Of a stretch of 64,000 bases of DNA, positions 35,903 through 44,350 are shown piece by piece. The notes beneath the pieces were generated by a model. It was not told where the DNA came from. It ran no database searches and saw nothing but the letters and a program-made list of their open reading frames with translations. How positions within the stretch are numbered: the first letter of the stretch is position 1; every line of letters starts with the position of its first letter. This DNA is from Solimicrobium sp043758755. Its GTDB lineage: Bacteria; Pseudomonadota; Gammaproteobacteria; Burkholderiales; Burkholderiaceae_D. The stretch covers positions 62,001 to 126,000 of the forward strand of contig JAYVMW010000049.1 of NCBI GenBank assembly GCA_043758755.1, given 5' to 3'. A program made the position numbers and the translations under genes.

Positions 35903-37999
35903 ATGAATAACCAAACCGATTTATTTGACGGTCAGGGTGCCGCTCAGCCGACGTTGCCGGAGCCGCCGACACGGCAGGCTGACCGTTTGCGTCAGACCCT
36001 GAATCGTTATAACCACGAATATTACGTGCTGGATGCACCCAGTGTGCCCGATGCCGAGTACGACCGGCTCTTCAAACAACTGCAGCAACTCGAAACCGAT
36101 CATCCCGAACTGATCACGCCCGATTCCCCCACACTGCGTGTTGGCGGTGCCGCACTGCCGGTGTTTCAGCAGGTTCGCCATACCATACCGATGCTGTCGC
36201 TCAATAACGGCTTTGAAGATGAGGATGTGCTGACCTTCGTGCGCAGGGTCGAAGAGGGCCTGCAATCCGAATTGGGTCAGATTCCCGAGGTTGAGTTCGC
36301 AGCCGACCTTAAATATGACGGACTGGCCATCAGCCTGATCTATCGCGACGGCCTGCTGGTGCAGGCCGCGACCCGCGGTGACGGCAGCGTTGGTGAGGAT
36401 GTAACAGAAAACATCCGGACCATACGTGCCATACCGTTACGTCTGCTGGGCGATCAGGTGCCAACACTGCTCGAAGTGCGCGGTGAAGTGCTGATGTACA
36501 AGGATGACTTCCAGCGCCTGAACGCGCGCCAGCGCGAGCAGGAACTGAAAGAATTTGCCAACCCCAGAAATGCGGCGGCCGGCAGTCTACGCCAGCTCGA
36601 TGCCAAAATAACTGCGCAACGCAATCTGCGATTTTTTTCCTACGGCATGGCACAGTTTGAAAGCAGCACTGCGACTGCCCCCCAGACCCACAGTGAGCTG
36701 CTGGTCTGGTTAGGCCAGCTGGGCATTCCGGTGTGCCGCGAACAGGCGCTCGTGACCAGTGCGCAGGGATTGCTGCAGTTCTACCGTGCCATCGAAACCA
36801 GACGCGATGCGCTGCCGTATGAAATTGACGGTGTGGTCTACAAGGTCAATTCGTTTGCCCGGCAACAGCAGCTCGGTTTTGTGTCGCGTGCACCGCGCTT
36901 TGCCATGGCGCATAAATTTCCGGCCCAGGAGCAGTTGACCACCGTGCTGGATATCGAAGTTCAGGTCGGGCGTACCGGTGCCATCACGCCGGTGGCACGA
37001 CTGGCACCGGTGCAGGTTGGTGGCGTGATCGTCACCAATGCCACGCTGCACAACGAAGATGAAATCCGGCGCAAGGATATCTGGATTGGCGACATCGTCA
37101 TCGTGCGTCGTGCCGGCGATGTTATTCCCGAAGTGGTGGCAGCTGTGCCGGAAAAACGTCCGGCCAGCGCCCGTCGTTTTGACATGCCTGTGGTTTGTCC
37201 GCAATGCGGTTCACCGATAGTAAAACTGGAAGATGAAGCGATTGCGCGTTGCAGTGCCGGCTGGATCAAGTGCGCAGCACAACGCAAGGGCGGTTTGTGG
37301 CATTTTGCTTCGCGCAAGGCCATGTGTATCGATGGTCTGGGTGAACAGTTGCTGGATCAGATGGTCGACAAAAACATCATCACCACTGCTGCCGATCTGT
37401 ATAAGCTTGGTTTTGCCAAGCTGGCGATACTGGATCGCATGGCTGAAAAATCGGCCGGCAATATTCTGAGCGCGATTGAACAGTCCAAAAAAACTACGCT
37501 GGCGCGCTTTATCTATGCGCTGGGAATCCGGCACGTGGGAGAAGCGACCGCCAAGGATCTGGCGCGGTTTTTTGGCGACATCCATCCGCTCATGGAAGCC
37601 GGCGAAGAGCAGTTGTTGCAGGTCAATGATGTCGGGCCGGTAGTGGCCAGATCCATCCTGTTTTTTTTCGCCGATCCGCTCAACCGGGAAGTCGTGGAGC
37701 AGTTGATTGCCTGCGGTGTACATTGGCCGACTTCGGAGAATAACGCTACCCTGTTTGCAGGAAAGACATTTGTCCTGACCGGAACGCTGCCCACCCTGAG
37801 TCGGGAACAGGCCGCTGCCCTGATCGAAGCTGCCGGTGGCAAGGTGCAGAGTTCGGTATCCAAAAAAACCAGCATGGTGCTGGCCGGTGCCGAGGCCGGC
37901 AGCAAGCTTGCCAAGGCAATAGAACTGGGCGTGACGGTCATCACCGAAGCGCAGCTGCAGCAGATGTTGGCTGGGCATGCACAGGAAGATCATTCATAA
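35903..37999 (+). CDS. ligA: NAD-dependent DNA ligase
   Basis: 698 residues from ATG 35903 (MNNQTDLF); the frame starts at a TTG at 35885, less likely. Domains: Ia and adenylation (Lys137 of LKYDGLAISLI as AMP acceptor; GEVLMYKDDFQRLN), OB fold, four-Cys zinc finger (Cys432, Cys435 in CPQCGSP, Cys450 and Cys457 in CSAGWIKC), HhH (about 480-600, FIYALGIRHVGEATAKDL), BRCT (about 615-698, FAGKTFVLTGTLPTLSREQA). It seals nicks in replication and repair. The spacing between the third and fourth Cys is six residues against five in E. coli LigA (from memory). Confidence 0.97.
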   Translation: MNNQTDLFDGQGAAQPTLPEPPTRQADRLRQTLNRYNHEYYVLDAPSVPDAEYDRLFKQLQQLETDHPELITPDSPTLRVGGAALPVFQQVRHTIPMLSLNNGFEDEDVLTFVRRVEEGLQSELGQIPEVEFAADLKYDGLAISLIYRDGLLVQAATRGDGSVGEDVTENIRTIRAIPLRLLGDQVPTLLEVRGEVLMYKDDFQRLNARQREQELKEFANPRNAAAGSLRQLDAKITAQRNLRFFSYGMAQFESSTATAPQTHSELLVWLGQLGIPVCREQALVTSAQGLLQFYRAIETRRDALPYEIDGVVYKVNSFARQQQLGFVSRAPRFAMAHKFPAQEQLTTVLDIEVQVGRTGAITPVARLAPVQVGGVIVTNATLHNEDEIRRKDIWIGDIVIVRRAGDVIPEVVAAVPEKRPASARRFDMPVVCPQCGSPIVKLEDEAIARCSAGWIKCAAQRKGGLWHFASRKAMCIDGLGEQLLDQMVDKNIITTAADLYKLGFAKLAILDRMAEKSAGNILSAIEQSKKTTLARFIYALGIRHVGEATAKDLARFFGDIHPLMEAGEEQLLQVNDVGPVVARSILFFFADPLNREVVEQLIACGVHWPTSENNATLFAGKTFVLTGTLPTLSREQAAALIEAAGGKVQSSVSKKTSMVLAGAEAGSKLAKAIELGVTVITEAQLQQMLAGHAQEDHS

Positions 38000-38011
38000 C
38001 GAAGGCAGAAC

Positions 38012-38884
38012 ATGACCAAAATAACCAAAGCAGTTTTTCCGGTGGCAGGGTTGGGAAGCCGGTTTTTACCCGCCACCAAGGCGCAGCCCAAAGAGATGCT
38101 GACCCTGGTCGACAAACCGTTGATTCAGTATGCCGTGGAAGAAGCGGTAGCCGCCGGTATCACCGAGCTGGTATTCATAACCGGTCGCAACAAGCGCGCC
38201 ATTGAAGATCACTTTGATACCGCCTACGAACTGGAAGCCGAACTGGAGGCTTCGCAAAAAACCGCGCTGCTGGATCTGGTGCAGAACGTGATTCCGAAAT
38301 CGGTCAGCTGCATTTATATTCGTCAGCCGGCCGCACTGGGTCTGGGGCATGCCGTGCTGTGCGCCAGGCCCGTGGTCGGGGATAGTCCGTTTGCTGTCAT
38401 TCTGGCCGACGATTTCATGCTGGCCAATCCCGGGCAGCACAATACCACCGAGCAGATGGTTCAACTGTTTGAGCAGGAACATGCCAGCATCGTGGCGGTG
38501 CAGGATGTGCCGCGCGAGCAGACCAAACAGTACGGCATCGTCAGCGGCACGCCGTATAAAGACCGGCTCGAACGCATGACCGGCATCGTGGAAAAGCCGG
38601 CACCGGATCAGGCGCCATCGACGCTGGCCGTGGTGGGACGCTATGTACTGGATGGAAAAATATTTTCCTACCTGGAAAAAATCGGCAAGGGGTCTGGCGG
38701 GGAAATACAGCTCACTGATGCGATTGCTGCCATGATGAAAGATTATCCGTATATGGCCTATCGGTTTGATGCAACCCGCTACGATTGCGGCAGCAAACTG
38801 GGTTATCTGAAAGCGTCAGTGGTGTTGGGCAAGCTGCATCATGAAACCGGGCCGGAGTTTACCGAGTATCTGAAGAGTCTTTAA
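38012..38884 (+). CDS. galU: UTP-glucose-1-phosphate uridylyltransferase
   Basis: 290 residues. Makes UDP-glucose for polysaccharide, LPS and galactose use. Motifs: AVFPVAGLGSRFLPATKAQPKEM (nucleotide-binding), LVFITGRNKRAIEDHFD, FAVILADDFML (Asp metal site), GIVEKPAPDQAPST, YDCGSKLGYLKA. It is the last of the smc-zipA-ligA-galU block, 12 bases after ligA. No terminator is apparent downstream. Confidence 0.97.
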   Translation: MTKITKAVFPVAGLGSRFLPATKAQPKEMLTLVDKPLIQYAVEEAVAAGITELVFITGRNKRAIEDHFDTAYELEAELEASQKTALLDLVQNVIPKSVSCIYIRQPAALGLGHAVLCARPVVGDSPFAVILADDFMLANPGQHNTTEQMVQLFEQEHASIVAVQDVPREQTKQYGIVSGTPYKDRLERMTGIVEKPAPDQAPSTLAVVGRYVLDGKIFSYLEKIGKGSGGEIQLTDAIAAMMKDYPYMAYRFDATRYDCGSKLGYLKASVVLGKLHHETGPEFTEYLKSL

Positions 38885-38922
38885 ACTAAATACGACCCTA
38901 CGAGTGCTGACCGCACCAGGAA

Positions 38923-39288
38923 TCAGTACCGGTACTCGTCAATCAGATGTTTGTTAAAGCTGTACTTGCTGCCACCAGCGAGTTTATCCGCCAGCCGTTT
39001 CGGATTGGCCGCAGAAATGAATACATCGGCCACACCGTCCTTGATGCGAAACCGGGTGGCCGGACTCAAAATGGCGTTGGGTTTCAACAGCAGATGGCGG
39101 ATAATTCGTGCCTTCTCGCTGCATAGTAAAAAATGACATTCCTTTCTGAAGCTGCTTAAAGGAATATTCATCCACCAGCCTTCATCGTTCACATTGCGCA
39201 CGACATGGGAGAACTGGGTGTTGGCAGAATTTAAGGTAGTTGCCCGCAATGCTTCATTGGCAATCTGGATGGCTTCGTCTTTGGTCAT
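38923..39288 (-). CDS. Hypothetical protein, 121 residues
   Basis: Read from ATG 39288 (MTKDEAIQIANEALRATTL). The frame is open to 39525, but that overlaps the divergent DUF486 gene and adds a Cys/Trp-rich segment of shadow type, so the shorter form is preferred. No Shine-Dalgarno is seen. A mixed alpha/beta pattern (WWMNIPLSSFRKECHFLLCSEKARII, RFRIKDGVADVFISAAN) suggests a small cytosolic protein. Not recognised. It converges with galU, separated by 38 bases. Confidence 0.55.
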   Translation of the reverse strand: MTKDEAIQIANEALRATTLNSANTQFSHVVRNVNDEGWWMNIPLSSFRKECHFLLCSEKARIIRHLLLKPNAILSPATRFRIKDGVADVFISAANPKRLADKLAGGSKYSFNKHLIDEYRY

Positions 39289-39370
39289 AGGGCATTGTGA
39301 ATGAGGACAGGCCAGCAGTGTAGCGCTTTTTTGAAGATTAATCCTGAACGTAAAGGGAAGTTCCCCATCC

Positions 39371-39721
39371 ATGAATACCATCCTGCTGTTATTTTTTTCC
39401 AATATTTTTATGACCTTTGCCTGGTATGGCCATCTGAAATATGGCCATGACTGGCCAATCTGGCAAGCCGTTCTGGTCTCATGGGGGATTGCCCTGTTTG
39501 AATATTGCCTGGCCGTGCCGGCCAACCGGCTCGGTTACGGTCAGTTCACCGGTTTTCAGTTGAAAATAATTCAGGAAGTCATTACGCTGACTATTTTCAT
39601 CGTTTTCGCAATCCTGTTTTTGAAAGAAAAACTCAGCTGGATTTATCTGGTGTCGTTTTTGTTTTTGGGGATGGCTGCGTATTTTGCATTTGCCTTCAAA
39701 GCAGCAGATGGAGCGGCCTGA
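39371..39721 (+). CDS. DUF486 (DMT-superfamily) small membrane protein
   Basis: 116 residues with four hydrophobic helices and the family start MNTILLLFFSNIFMTFAWYGHLK. Further motifs WGIALFEYCLAVPANRLGY and FTGFQLKIIQEVITLTIF, then LKEKLSWIYLVSFLFL. DUF486 proteins belong to the drug/metabolite transporter fold as half-sized pairs; the substrate is unknown. Divergent from the 38923-39288 gene. Confidence 0.9.
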   Translation: MNTILLLFFSNIFMTFAWYGHLKYGHDWPIWQAVLVSWGIALFEYCLAVPANRLGYGQFTGFQLKIIQEVITLTIFIVFAILFLKEKLSWIYLVSFLFLGMAAYFAFAFKAADGAA

Positions 39722-39762
39722 ACCCAGGAGCCTGCGCATGAAATAAATATGGAGAATTCAGC

Positions 39763-39891
39763 ATGAAATTTTGGTTTGGCATGCACGAGGCCGTTACCCG
39801 TGATCTGGTGGCGGAAGTGGACCGGTATATCGTCTGTTCAGGGCAGGCCACTTCAACCATCAATCAGTGGATAGCGGCACAGCAGCAATGA
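39763..39891 (+). pseudogene. 42-codon remnant, probably of a DUF885-type peptidase-like gene, coupled to the MFS gene
   Basis: A short ORF with a good ribosome site (GGAG, 8 bases before ATG 39763) that ends TGA in an ATGA overlap with the MFS start. Residues 12-31 (LVAEVDRYIVCSGQATS region) look like the conserved motif near the C-terminus of DUF885 proteins (EVDRYIVWPGQATSY-like, from memory), after which the similarity stops and the sequence ends in WIAAQQQ. It lacks everything else of that ~600-residue family. It may therefore be a decayed fragment now serving as a leader for the transporter gene. The family link is inference from one motif. Confidence 0.45.
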
Positions 39892-41081
39892 CCGACACCA
39901 CAAAAAATCTGCTGCACATTCCAAAAGGCATCTGGGTGTTGGGTCTGGTCAGCATGTTCATGGATATTTCTTCGGAGATGATCCACAGTCTGCTGCCGAT
40001 GTTCATGGTTGCAACGCTGGGCGCGACGGCCTTTGAAGTTGGCTTGATAGAAGGGTTGGGTGAAGCGATTGCCCTCATCGTCAAAATATTTTCAGGCGCT
40101 TTAAGCGACTATCTCGGCAAACGCAAAGGGTTGGCGGTGCTGGGTTACGCACTGAGTGCGCTGACCAAACCCCTGTTTGCAATGGCAAGTGGCGTTGGCC
40201 CGGTGCTCACCGCGCGCTTGCTGGACCGGGTTGGCAAAGGGGTACGCGGTGCGCCGCGCGACGCGCTGGTAGCCGACATCGTTCCACCTGGTCTGCGCGG
40301 CGCAGCATTTGGTCTGCGTCAGGCGCTCGATACCGCAGGCGCATTTCTCGGCCCGTTACTGGCCGTGGCGTTGATGCTGCTCTGGGCGGATGATTACCGC
40401 GCCGTATTCCGCGTGGCGATCATTCCCGGCCTGATGGCAGTGGCGCTGCTGTATTTTGGCTTGCGCGAACCAAAAGCGCAGGGTGAGCCGGCCGAAAAAC
40501 GCAGCAATCCGATCCGGCGCGCCAATCTGCAGCGTCTAAGTAAAGCCTATTACCGGGTGGTCGGTATTGGCGCAGTTTTTGCACTGGGACGGTTCAGTCT
40601 GGCGTTTCTGGTGCTGCGCGCCCAGCAGGCCGGCATACCCGTGGCGTTGGTACCTCTGGTGATGGTGGCGATGAATCTGGTGTATTCGGCCACGGCCTAC
40701 CCGTTTGGAAAACTCTCGGACCGTATCAGCCACACTACGCTGCTGGCAATCGGTCTGGCGGTTCTGATCGCAGCCGATCTGGTGCTGGCGTTGAGCAGTC
40801 ATTGGGCCGTGGTGCTGGGTGGGGTTGCCATCTGGGGAATTCATCTGGGCATTACCGAAGGGCTGCTCACGACCATGGTTGCCGATACCGCGCCGCCCGA
40901 TCTGCGCGGCACCGCCTACGGCATTTTCAATCTGGTCAGCGGCATTGCCATGCTGCTGGCCAGCGTCATCGCCGGTCTGATGTGGGACAGCTTCGGCGCA
41001 TTTGCCACCTTCTGTGCCGGCGCAGCGTTTTGCGGACTGGCGCTGCTGGGATTGCTTCTGCATCCGGCCACCAAAGTCTGA
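39888..41081 (+). CDS. MFS transporter
   Basis: 397 residues from ATG 39888 (MTDTTKNLLHIPKGIWVLG), overlapping the previous stop; ATG at the overlap is preferred over the longer frame from 39867. Twelve hydrophobic helices in the usual 6+6 plan. The cytoplasmic loop 2-3 motif is SGALSDYLGKRKGLAVLGY (GxLSDxxGRR type), then RLLDRVGKGVRGAPRDALVAD. Similar motifs in the second half (YPFGKLSDRISHTTLLAIG). The RxGKGxRxxPRDALxAD element marks the family of MFS proteins annotated as drug or sugar-efflux-like; the substrate is unknown. Confidence 0.9.
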   Translation: MTDTTKNLLHIPKGIWVLGLVSMFMDISSEMIHSLLPMFMVATLGATAFEVGLIEGLGEAIALIVKIFSGALSDYLGKRKGLAVLGYALSALTKPLFAMASGVGPVLTARLLDRVGKGVRGAPRDALVADIVPPGLRGAAFGLRQALDTAGAFLGPLLAVALMLLWADDYRAVFRVAIIPGLMAVALLYFGLREPKAQGEPAEKRSNPIRRANLQRLSKAYYRVVGIGAVFALGRFSLAFLVLRAQQAGIPVALVPLVMVAMNLVYSATAYPFGKLSDRISHTTLLAIGLAVLIAADLVLALSSHWAVVLGGVAIWGIHLGITEGLLTTMVADTAPPDLRGTAYGIFNLVSGIAMLLASVIAGLMWDSFGAFATFCAGAAFCGLALLGLLLHPATKV

Positions 41082-41166
41082 CACCGCACTCTCGGAAATT
41101 ACGTATTTGTTCGCGTAAAGCCATTCATTAGAGTGAACCATTCTCAACTCTGAAGCAAGGTGTTCC

Positions 41167-41766
41167 ATGACTAAACGCCTCTCTGGTTCCCTGACCAATA
41201 TCATGGCAATGGTTGCGCTGCCTTTACTTGGATCACTCTCATCACAGGCCTGCGCCGGAAATATTCCGGAAGCGGATGGCCCATGCGGCACGTTAACGAA
41301 GTTGGGCGCGAAAGAAGTGTTTTCCTACCTCTACAACAACTCCGTGTACAAATGGAATGTGCAGTTTGTTACCACGCGTTATCGGGACATCATCCGCATC
41401 AACGCCGGGGCAGTGAAATATCTGGACAATGGCTGGTGGCAGGATACCGGGAATGGCAATTACCATACGAGCAAAACCTATACGGTTCCGGTAGCTGCCG
41501 GACAGACGGTAACGATTGCCTATTGTGCGGACTCGTCCGACACAGATTCCTATCTGCGCGGAATCGTGACCTTTACGCTGGGCGACACCTATTTCGACCA
41601 CGGCTATCCAGACGGGAATGTGCCTTTCGAAGGAATCAACCGCATCCCCACATTCAAGAACCGTGGCACGACAGCGCATGTCGCCTACAACAAAAAACCG
41701 GGCGATATTTGGGAAGATGGCAGCATCACGATCTGTCCGAACGATCCTTATTGCAAAATTCCCTGA
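41167..41766 (+). CDS. Secreted beta-rich protein with four conserved cysteines, copy 1
   Basis: 199 residues. A signal peptide (VALPLLGSLSSQACA, cleavage after ACA) is followed by NIPEADGPCGTLTKLG, then NAGAVKYLDNGWWQDTGNGNY, VPVAAGQTVTIAYCADSS and, at the end, GDIWEDGSITICPNDPYCKIP. Cys in GPC, AYC and ICPNDPYC are shared with copy 2 and should make two disulphides in the periplasm or outside. The beta-type spacing and VPVAAGQTVTIAYC suggest a beta-sandwich. No family is recognised. It sits right after the MFS gene. Copy 2 follows after 93 bases. Confidence 0.65.
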   Translation: MTKRLSGSLTNIMAMVALPLLGSLSSQACAGNIPEADGPCGTLTKLGAKEVFSYLYNNSVYKWNVQFVTTRYRDIIRINAGAVKYLDNGWWQDTGNGNYHTSKTYTVPVAAGQTVTIAYCADSSDTDSYLRGIVTFTLGDTYFDHGYPDGNVPFEGINRIPTFKNRGTTAHVAYNKKPGDIWEDGSITICPNDPYCKIP

Positions 41767-41859
41767 TTGCGGACGTCGGAAATCACGTATTTTTGCGATC
41801 AGCAGCATTGGTTAGAGTGACCACTGGTCAATAACTCTGAATAGAAAGGCAGGTTAATC

Positions 41860-42459
41860 ATGCATACTCGAATTTTTGGTTTCGCTGGCAAACTTCTGGC
41901 GATCGGCGCGTTGCCCTTGCTGGCCGGTTTCTCACCGCAGGCATCGGCAGGAAATTTCCCGGAAGCTGACGGCCCATGCAACTCGCTAACCAAGTTGGGC
42001 GCCAGCGATACTTACTCCTACATTTACAACAATTCCCTGTATAAATGGGATATGCTTTTTGTGACAACCAGAAACACGGAAGGCGGTTTCATAAACGCAG
42101 GAGCGGTTAAATATTTGGATAACGGCTGGTGGCAGGATACCGGTAATGGTGATTACCGCACGTTCAAAATTTATACTGTTCCGGTTTTGGCCGGGCAAAC
42201 CGTAAAGATCGCGTATTGTGCCGACCGGTCCGGCGCTGACGCGTATATCGAGGGGCGCGTGTCTTTCAACCTGGTTGACACCTATAAAGAGCACGGCTCG
42301 CCAGATGGGAACGTTCCTTTCAAAGGATTAAACCGCATCCCCACTTTCCGAAACTCTGGCACGACGCCGTATGTCGCCTACAACAAAAAACCGGGCGATA
42401 TTTGGGAGGACGGCAGCATCACGATCTGTCCGAACGATCCCTATTGCAAAATGCCCTGA
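41860..42459 (+). CDS. Secreted beta-rich protein with four conserved cysteines, copy 2
   Basis: 199 residues, homologous to copy 1 over the full length without length change. Signal peptide ends near PQASA; mature start GNFPEADGPCNSLTKLG. The same blocks appear: FINAGAVKYLDNGWWQDTGNGDY, VPVLAGQTVKIAYCADRS and WEDGSITICPNDPYCKMP. The middle differs most (ADRSGADAYIEGRVSFNLVDTYKEHGS). Copy 2 has its own ribosome site, AAAGGCAGG, and duplicated upstream elements. Both copies appear intact, which suggests selection for dosage or split specificity. Function unknown. Confidence 0.65.
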   Translation: MHTRIFGFAGKLLAIGALPLLAGFSPQASAGNFPEADGPCNSLTKLGASDTYSYIYNNSLYKWDMLFVTTRNTEGGFINAGAVKYLDNGWWQDTGNGDYRTFKIYTVPVLAGQTVKIAYCADRSGADAYIEGRVSFNLVDTYKEHGSPDGNVPFKGLNRIPTFRNSGTTPYVAYNKKPGDIWEDGSITICPNDPYCKMP

Positions 42460-42504
42460 GTCAGCCGGGTCAGTCCGTCATGCGGATGCCTCGATTCGGT
42501 GCTG

Positions 42505-43182
42505 TCATCCGCGCGTCGATAACTCAACCCAGATCTGATAATGCAGTGACTGGCCGCGCAATTCCGCCGGCGGATCCGGATAACGCGCCACTTTGACCGC
42601 ATCGATTGCAGCCCGGTCAAACAGGCCAATACCGCAACTTTGCACAACACGCACTTCCACCACCTGCGTGTCCCTGAGCATGAATTCCACCCGAACCCGC
42701 CCGGAAAAGCGCATCGCTGCGGCGGCCGGCGGATAAAAATAGGCTGCCTGCACCGCGTCATGTACCTTGCCGGCATAGTCCTGCTCAAAGTGAGCGTTGG
42801 ACGGTGCCGGTATCGGTGGCGGAGGCGGCGTCGGGGCCGGATCGGCAAAGGCAGTCTGCACGTCGGATTCCATGGCAGCCAATGGCGGCGTGGCCGGGCT
42901 GATCAGCGCTGCATGGGGTGGCGCTGGCACTTTGGGCATTTCCCTGCTGATCGGTTTGATCTTCGGCGGTTTTGGTTCCGGTTGAGGCTGTTCCGGTTTT
43001 GGTGTTTCATCAGCAAGCACAGTCAGTGCTACCGGTTCAGTATGTCCGGCCTGAGTGGTCGCGCTTGCCGCCATGAGTCCAATCACGCCGCCAATAATGG
43101 CGGCTTCGATCATCAGCGCCAACCCGAAGGCCTGCGCTGATTTCGTTTCCGGTTCGCTGTGCAGAGGTAATGAAGTTAACAT
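42505..43182 (-). CDS. tonB: TonB energy transducer
   Basis: 225 residues. N-terminal membrane helix (about 17-40, AFGLALMIEAAIIGGVIGL), a Pro-rich periplasmic spacer (about 58-130, KPEQPQPEPKPP, PAPTPPPPPIPAP) and a C-terminal TonB domain (about 135-225: YPPAAAAMRFSGRVRVEFML, VRVVQSCGIGLFDRAAIDAV). It transmits proton-motive force from ExbB/ExbD to outer-membrane receptors. It starts directly after exbD (1 base). Last gene of the receptor-exbB-exbD-tonB unit. Confidence 0.93.
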   Translation of the reverse strand: MLTSLPLHSEPETKSAQAFGLALMIEAAIIGGVIGLMAASATTQAGHTEPVALTVLADETPKPEQPQPEPKPPKIKPISREMPKVPAPPHAALISPATPPLAAMESDVQTAFADPAPTPPPPPIPAPSNAHFEQDYAGKVHDAVQAAYFYPPAAAAMRFSGRVRVEFMLRDTQVVEVRVVQSCGIGLFDRAAIDAVKVARYPDPPAELRGQSLHYQIWVELSTRG

Positions 43183-43581
43183 TTAATTCCCTGCATTGAT
43201 GCGTGTTGATAATCCGATTTCGGTCGCACCACCGAGTTTGATGGCGTCAATGACCGACATCACCTGCTGCAGCGAAGCAGAGTCATTGCCGGCGATGGTT
43301 ACGGCAGTTTTGCTGCTGTCGCTCTGACGTAACATTGCCGTGAGCTGTACTGGCGACATGACCGCGCCGTCCACCAGCAAGGAACCATCTTGACTGATTT
43401 CCACCAGCAGTTTCGGTGGCGGAATTTTCACTGCCGTGGAACTGGTGGGCAGTTTGGTGACGTGACCCGAGGTCGGAATCATTTTTAAGGTCATCATCGC
43501 GAAAAACACCAGCAGAAACAGCATGATATCGATCATCGGAATAATTTCGATACGCGCCTTTTTAACTTCCATGTAGCGCAT
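43183..43581 (-). CDS. exbD: ExbD biopolymer transport protein
   Basis: 132 residues from ATG 43581 (MRYMEVKKARIEIIPMIDIM). The start follows the exbB stop by one base; the longer frame to 43668 runs inside exbB and is rejected. A single membrane helix carries the essential Asp18 (IPMIDIMLFLLVFF). The periplasmic domain is typical (LLVEISQDGSLLVDG, TAVTIAGNDSASLQQVMSVID). It is part of the proton channel that powers TonB. Confidence 0.93.
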   Translation of the reverse strand: MRYMEVKKARIEIIPMIDIMLFLLVFFAMMTLKMIPTSGHVTKLPTSSTAVKIPPPKLLVEISQDGSLLVDGAVMSPVQLTAMLRQSDSSKTAVTIAGNDSASLQQVMSVIDAIKLGGATEIGLSTRINAGN

Positions 43582-43582
43582 G

Positions 43583-44272
43583 TCAGCCTCTCGCCGGTGC
43601 GCGCAGCAGTTCAACCTGGGGCCGGTTGTTCGACTCGGTTTCAAAATGAACCGCGGTGGCCGATTCATTTTCAGCGTGACGGTTGAGCATCATGATTTTC
43701 AGGGTTTCCATCTGATGAATCACCAGCCGTACCCGGTTGTGCAGCGCGTTGAAAAATACCAGACCGATCATGGCAATGAGCAGGCCGCAGGCAGTTGAAA
43801 TCAGCGCTTCGGCAATGCCACCGGTCACCTGGGCCGAGCCGTTCTGCGCATCACCCAACACGTGAAACGCATTGAACATGCCGATGATGGTGCCAAACAG
43901 CCCCAGCAGCGGTGCCAGGGTAATCACGGTATCGAGGACCCACAGACTGCGATCGAGCCTGGGTACTTTATGCATGATGACTTCTTCGAGATGACCGTTC
44001 AGTACTGCGGAAGAACAGGTCAGGTTATTTTTCAGCACGGCGAACAGAGCCGCGTGCGGCAGGCTGGCGGTTTTTTTCGGCAATTCAATTTCTTCAACCC
44101 GGTTGCGTTCCTTCTTAACCAGGTTGATTAATTTTTCTCCGCCTTTTTCCATGGCGGCCAGATAGCGGGTGCGTTCAACAATTACGGTGAGTGCCACCAG
44201 TAACAGCGCCAGCATCACGTACAGGATGCCGCCTGATTCATTGGCCAGATCGGTCAGATTGGTTATCGTCAT
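43583..44272 (-). CDS. exbB: ExbB/TolQ-type proton channel protein
   Basis: 229 residues from ATG 44272 (MTITNLTDLANESGG), with GGAATG about 11 bases before; a GTG at 44284 is possible. Three membrane helices: first at about 14-30, second (VITLAPLLGLFGTIIGMFNAF) and third (ALISTACGLLIAMIGLVFFNAL) with the family motif and the channel Thr/Glu region. It forms the ExbB pentamer with ExbD. The distance from the receptor gene stop is 78 bases, with a hairpin. Confidence 0.93.
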   Translation of the reverse strand: MTITNLTDLANESGGILYVMLALLLVALTVIVERTRYLAAMEKGGEKLINLVKKERNRVEEIELPKKTASLPHAALFAVLKNNLTCSSAVLNGHLEEVIMHKVPRLDRSLWVLDTVITLAPLLGLFGTIIGMFNAFHVLGDAQNGSAQVTGGIAEALISTACGLLIAMIGLVFFNALHNRVRLVIHQMETLKIMMLNRHAENESATAVHFETESNNRPQVELLRAPARG

Positions 44273-44300
44273 TTTTATATTCACATTCCAAAGTAGGAAA

Positions 44301-44326
44301 GGCGAATCTGGGGGCCCAGATTCGCC
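44301..44326. promoter_or_regulatory. Perfect 12-base hairpin between receptor and exbB genes
   Basis: Arms GGCGAATCTGGG (44301-44312) and CCCAGATTCGCC (44315-44326) with a 2-base gap. On the minus strand, the direction of the operon, the trailing sequence (TTTCCTAC) is not a strong T-run, so this may be an mRNA-stability or attenuation hairpin instead of a full terminator. On the plus strand a run of seven T follows after six bases, but nothing upstream would need it. Confidence 0.6.
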
Positions 44327-44350
44327 AAACAGATTTTTTTAATTTCCCAA

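Larger units (their letters stand above)
41094..42459 (+). repeat. Tandem duplication of a secreted-protein gene and its upstream region
   Basis: The block 41094-41766 is repeated at 41778-42459. The leaders share CGGAAAT(T/C)ACGTATTT and CATT..TTAGAGTGA(A)CCA; the reading frames are clearly homologous; and the last ~75 bases (41689-41763 and 42382-42456, ACAACAAAAAACCGGGCGAT onward) are nearly identical. The second copy is still intact. Confidence 0.85.

Noticed and set aside
39289..39525. N-terminal extension of the 38923-39288 protein
   Set aside because: Overlaps the DUF486 gene on the other strand and its residues are shadow-like.
44301..44337. Full plus-strand terminator at the receptor-exbB gap
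   Set aside because: The T-run is on the plus side, but no plus-strand transcript is expected there.
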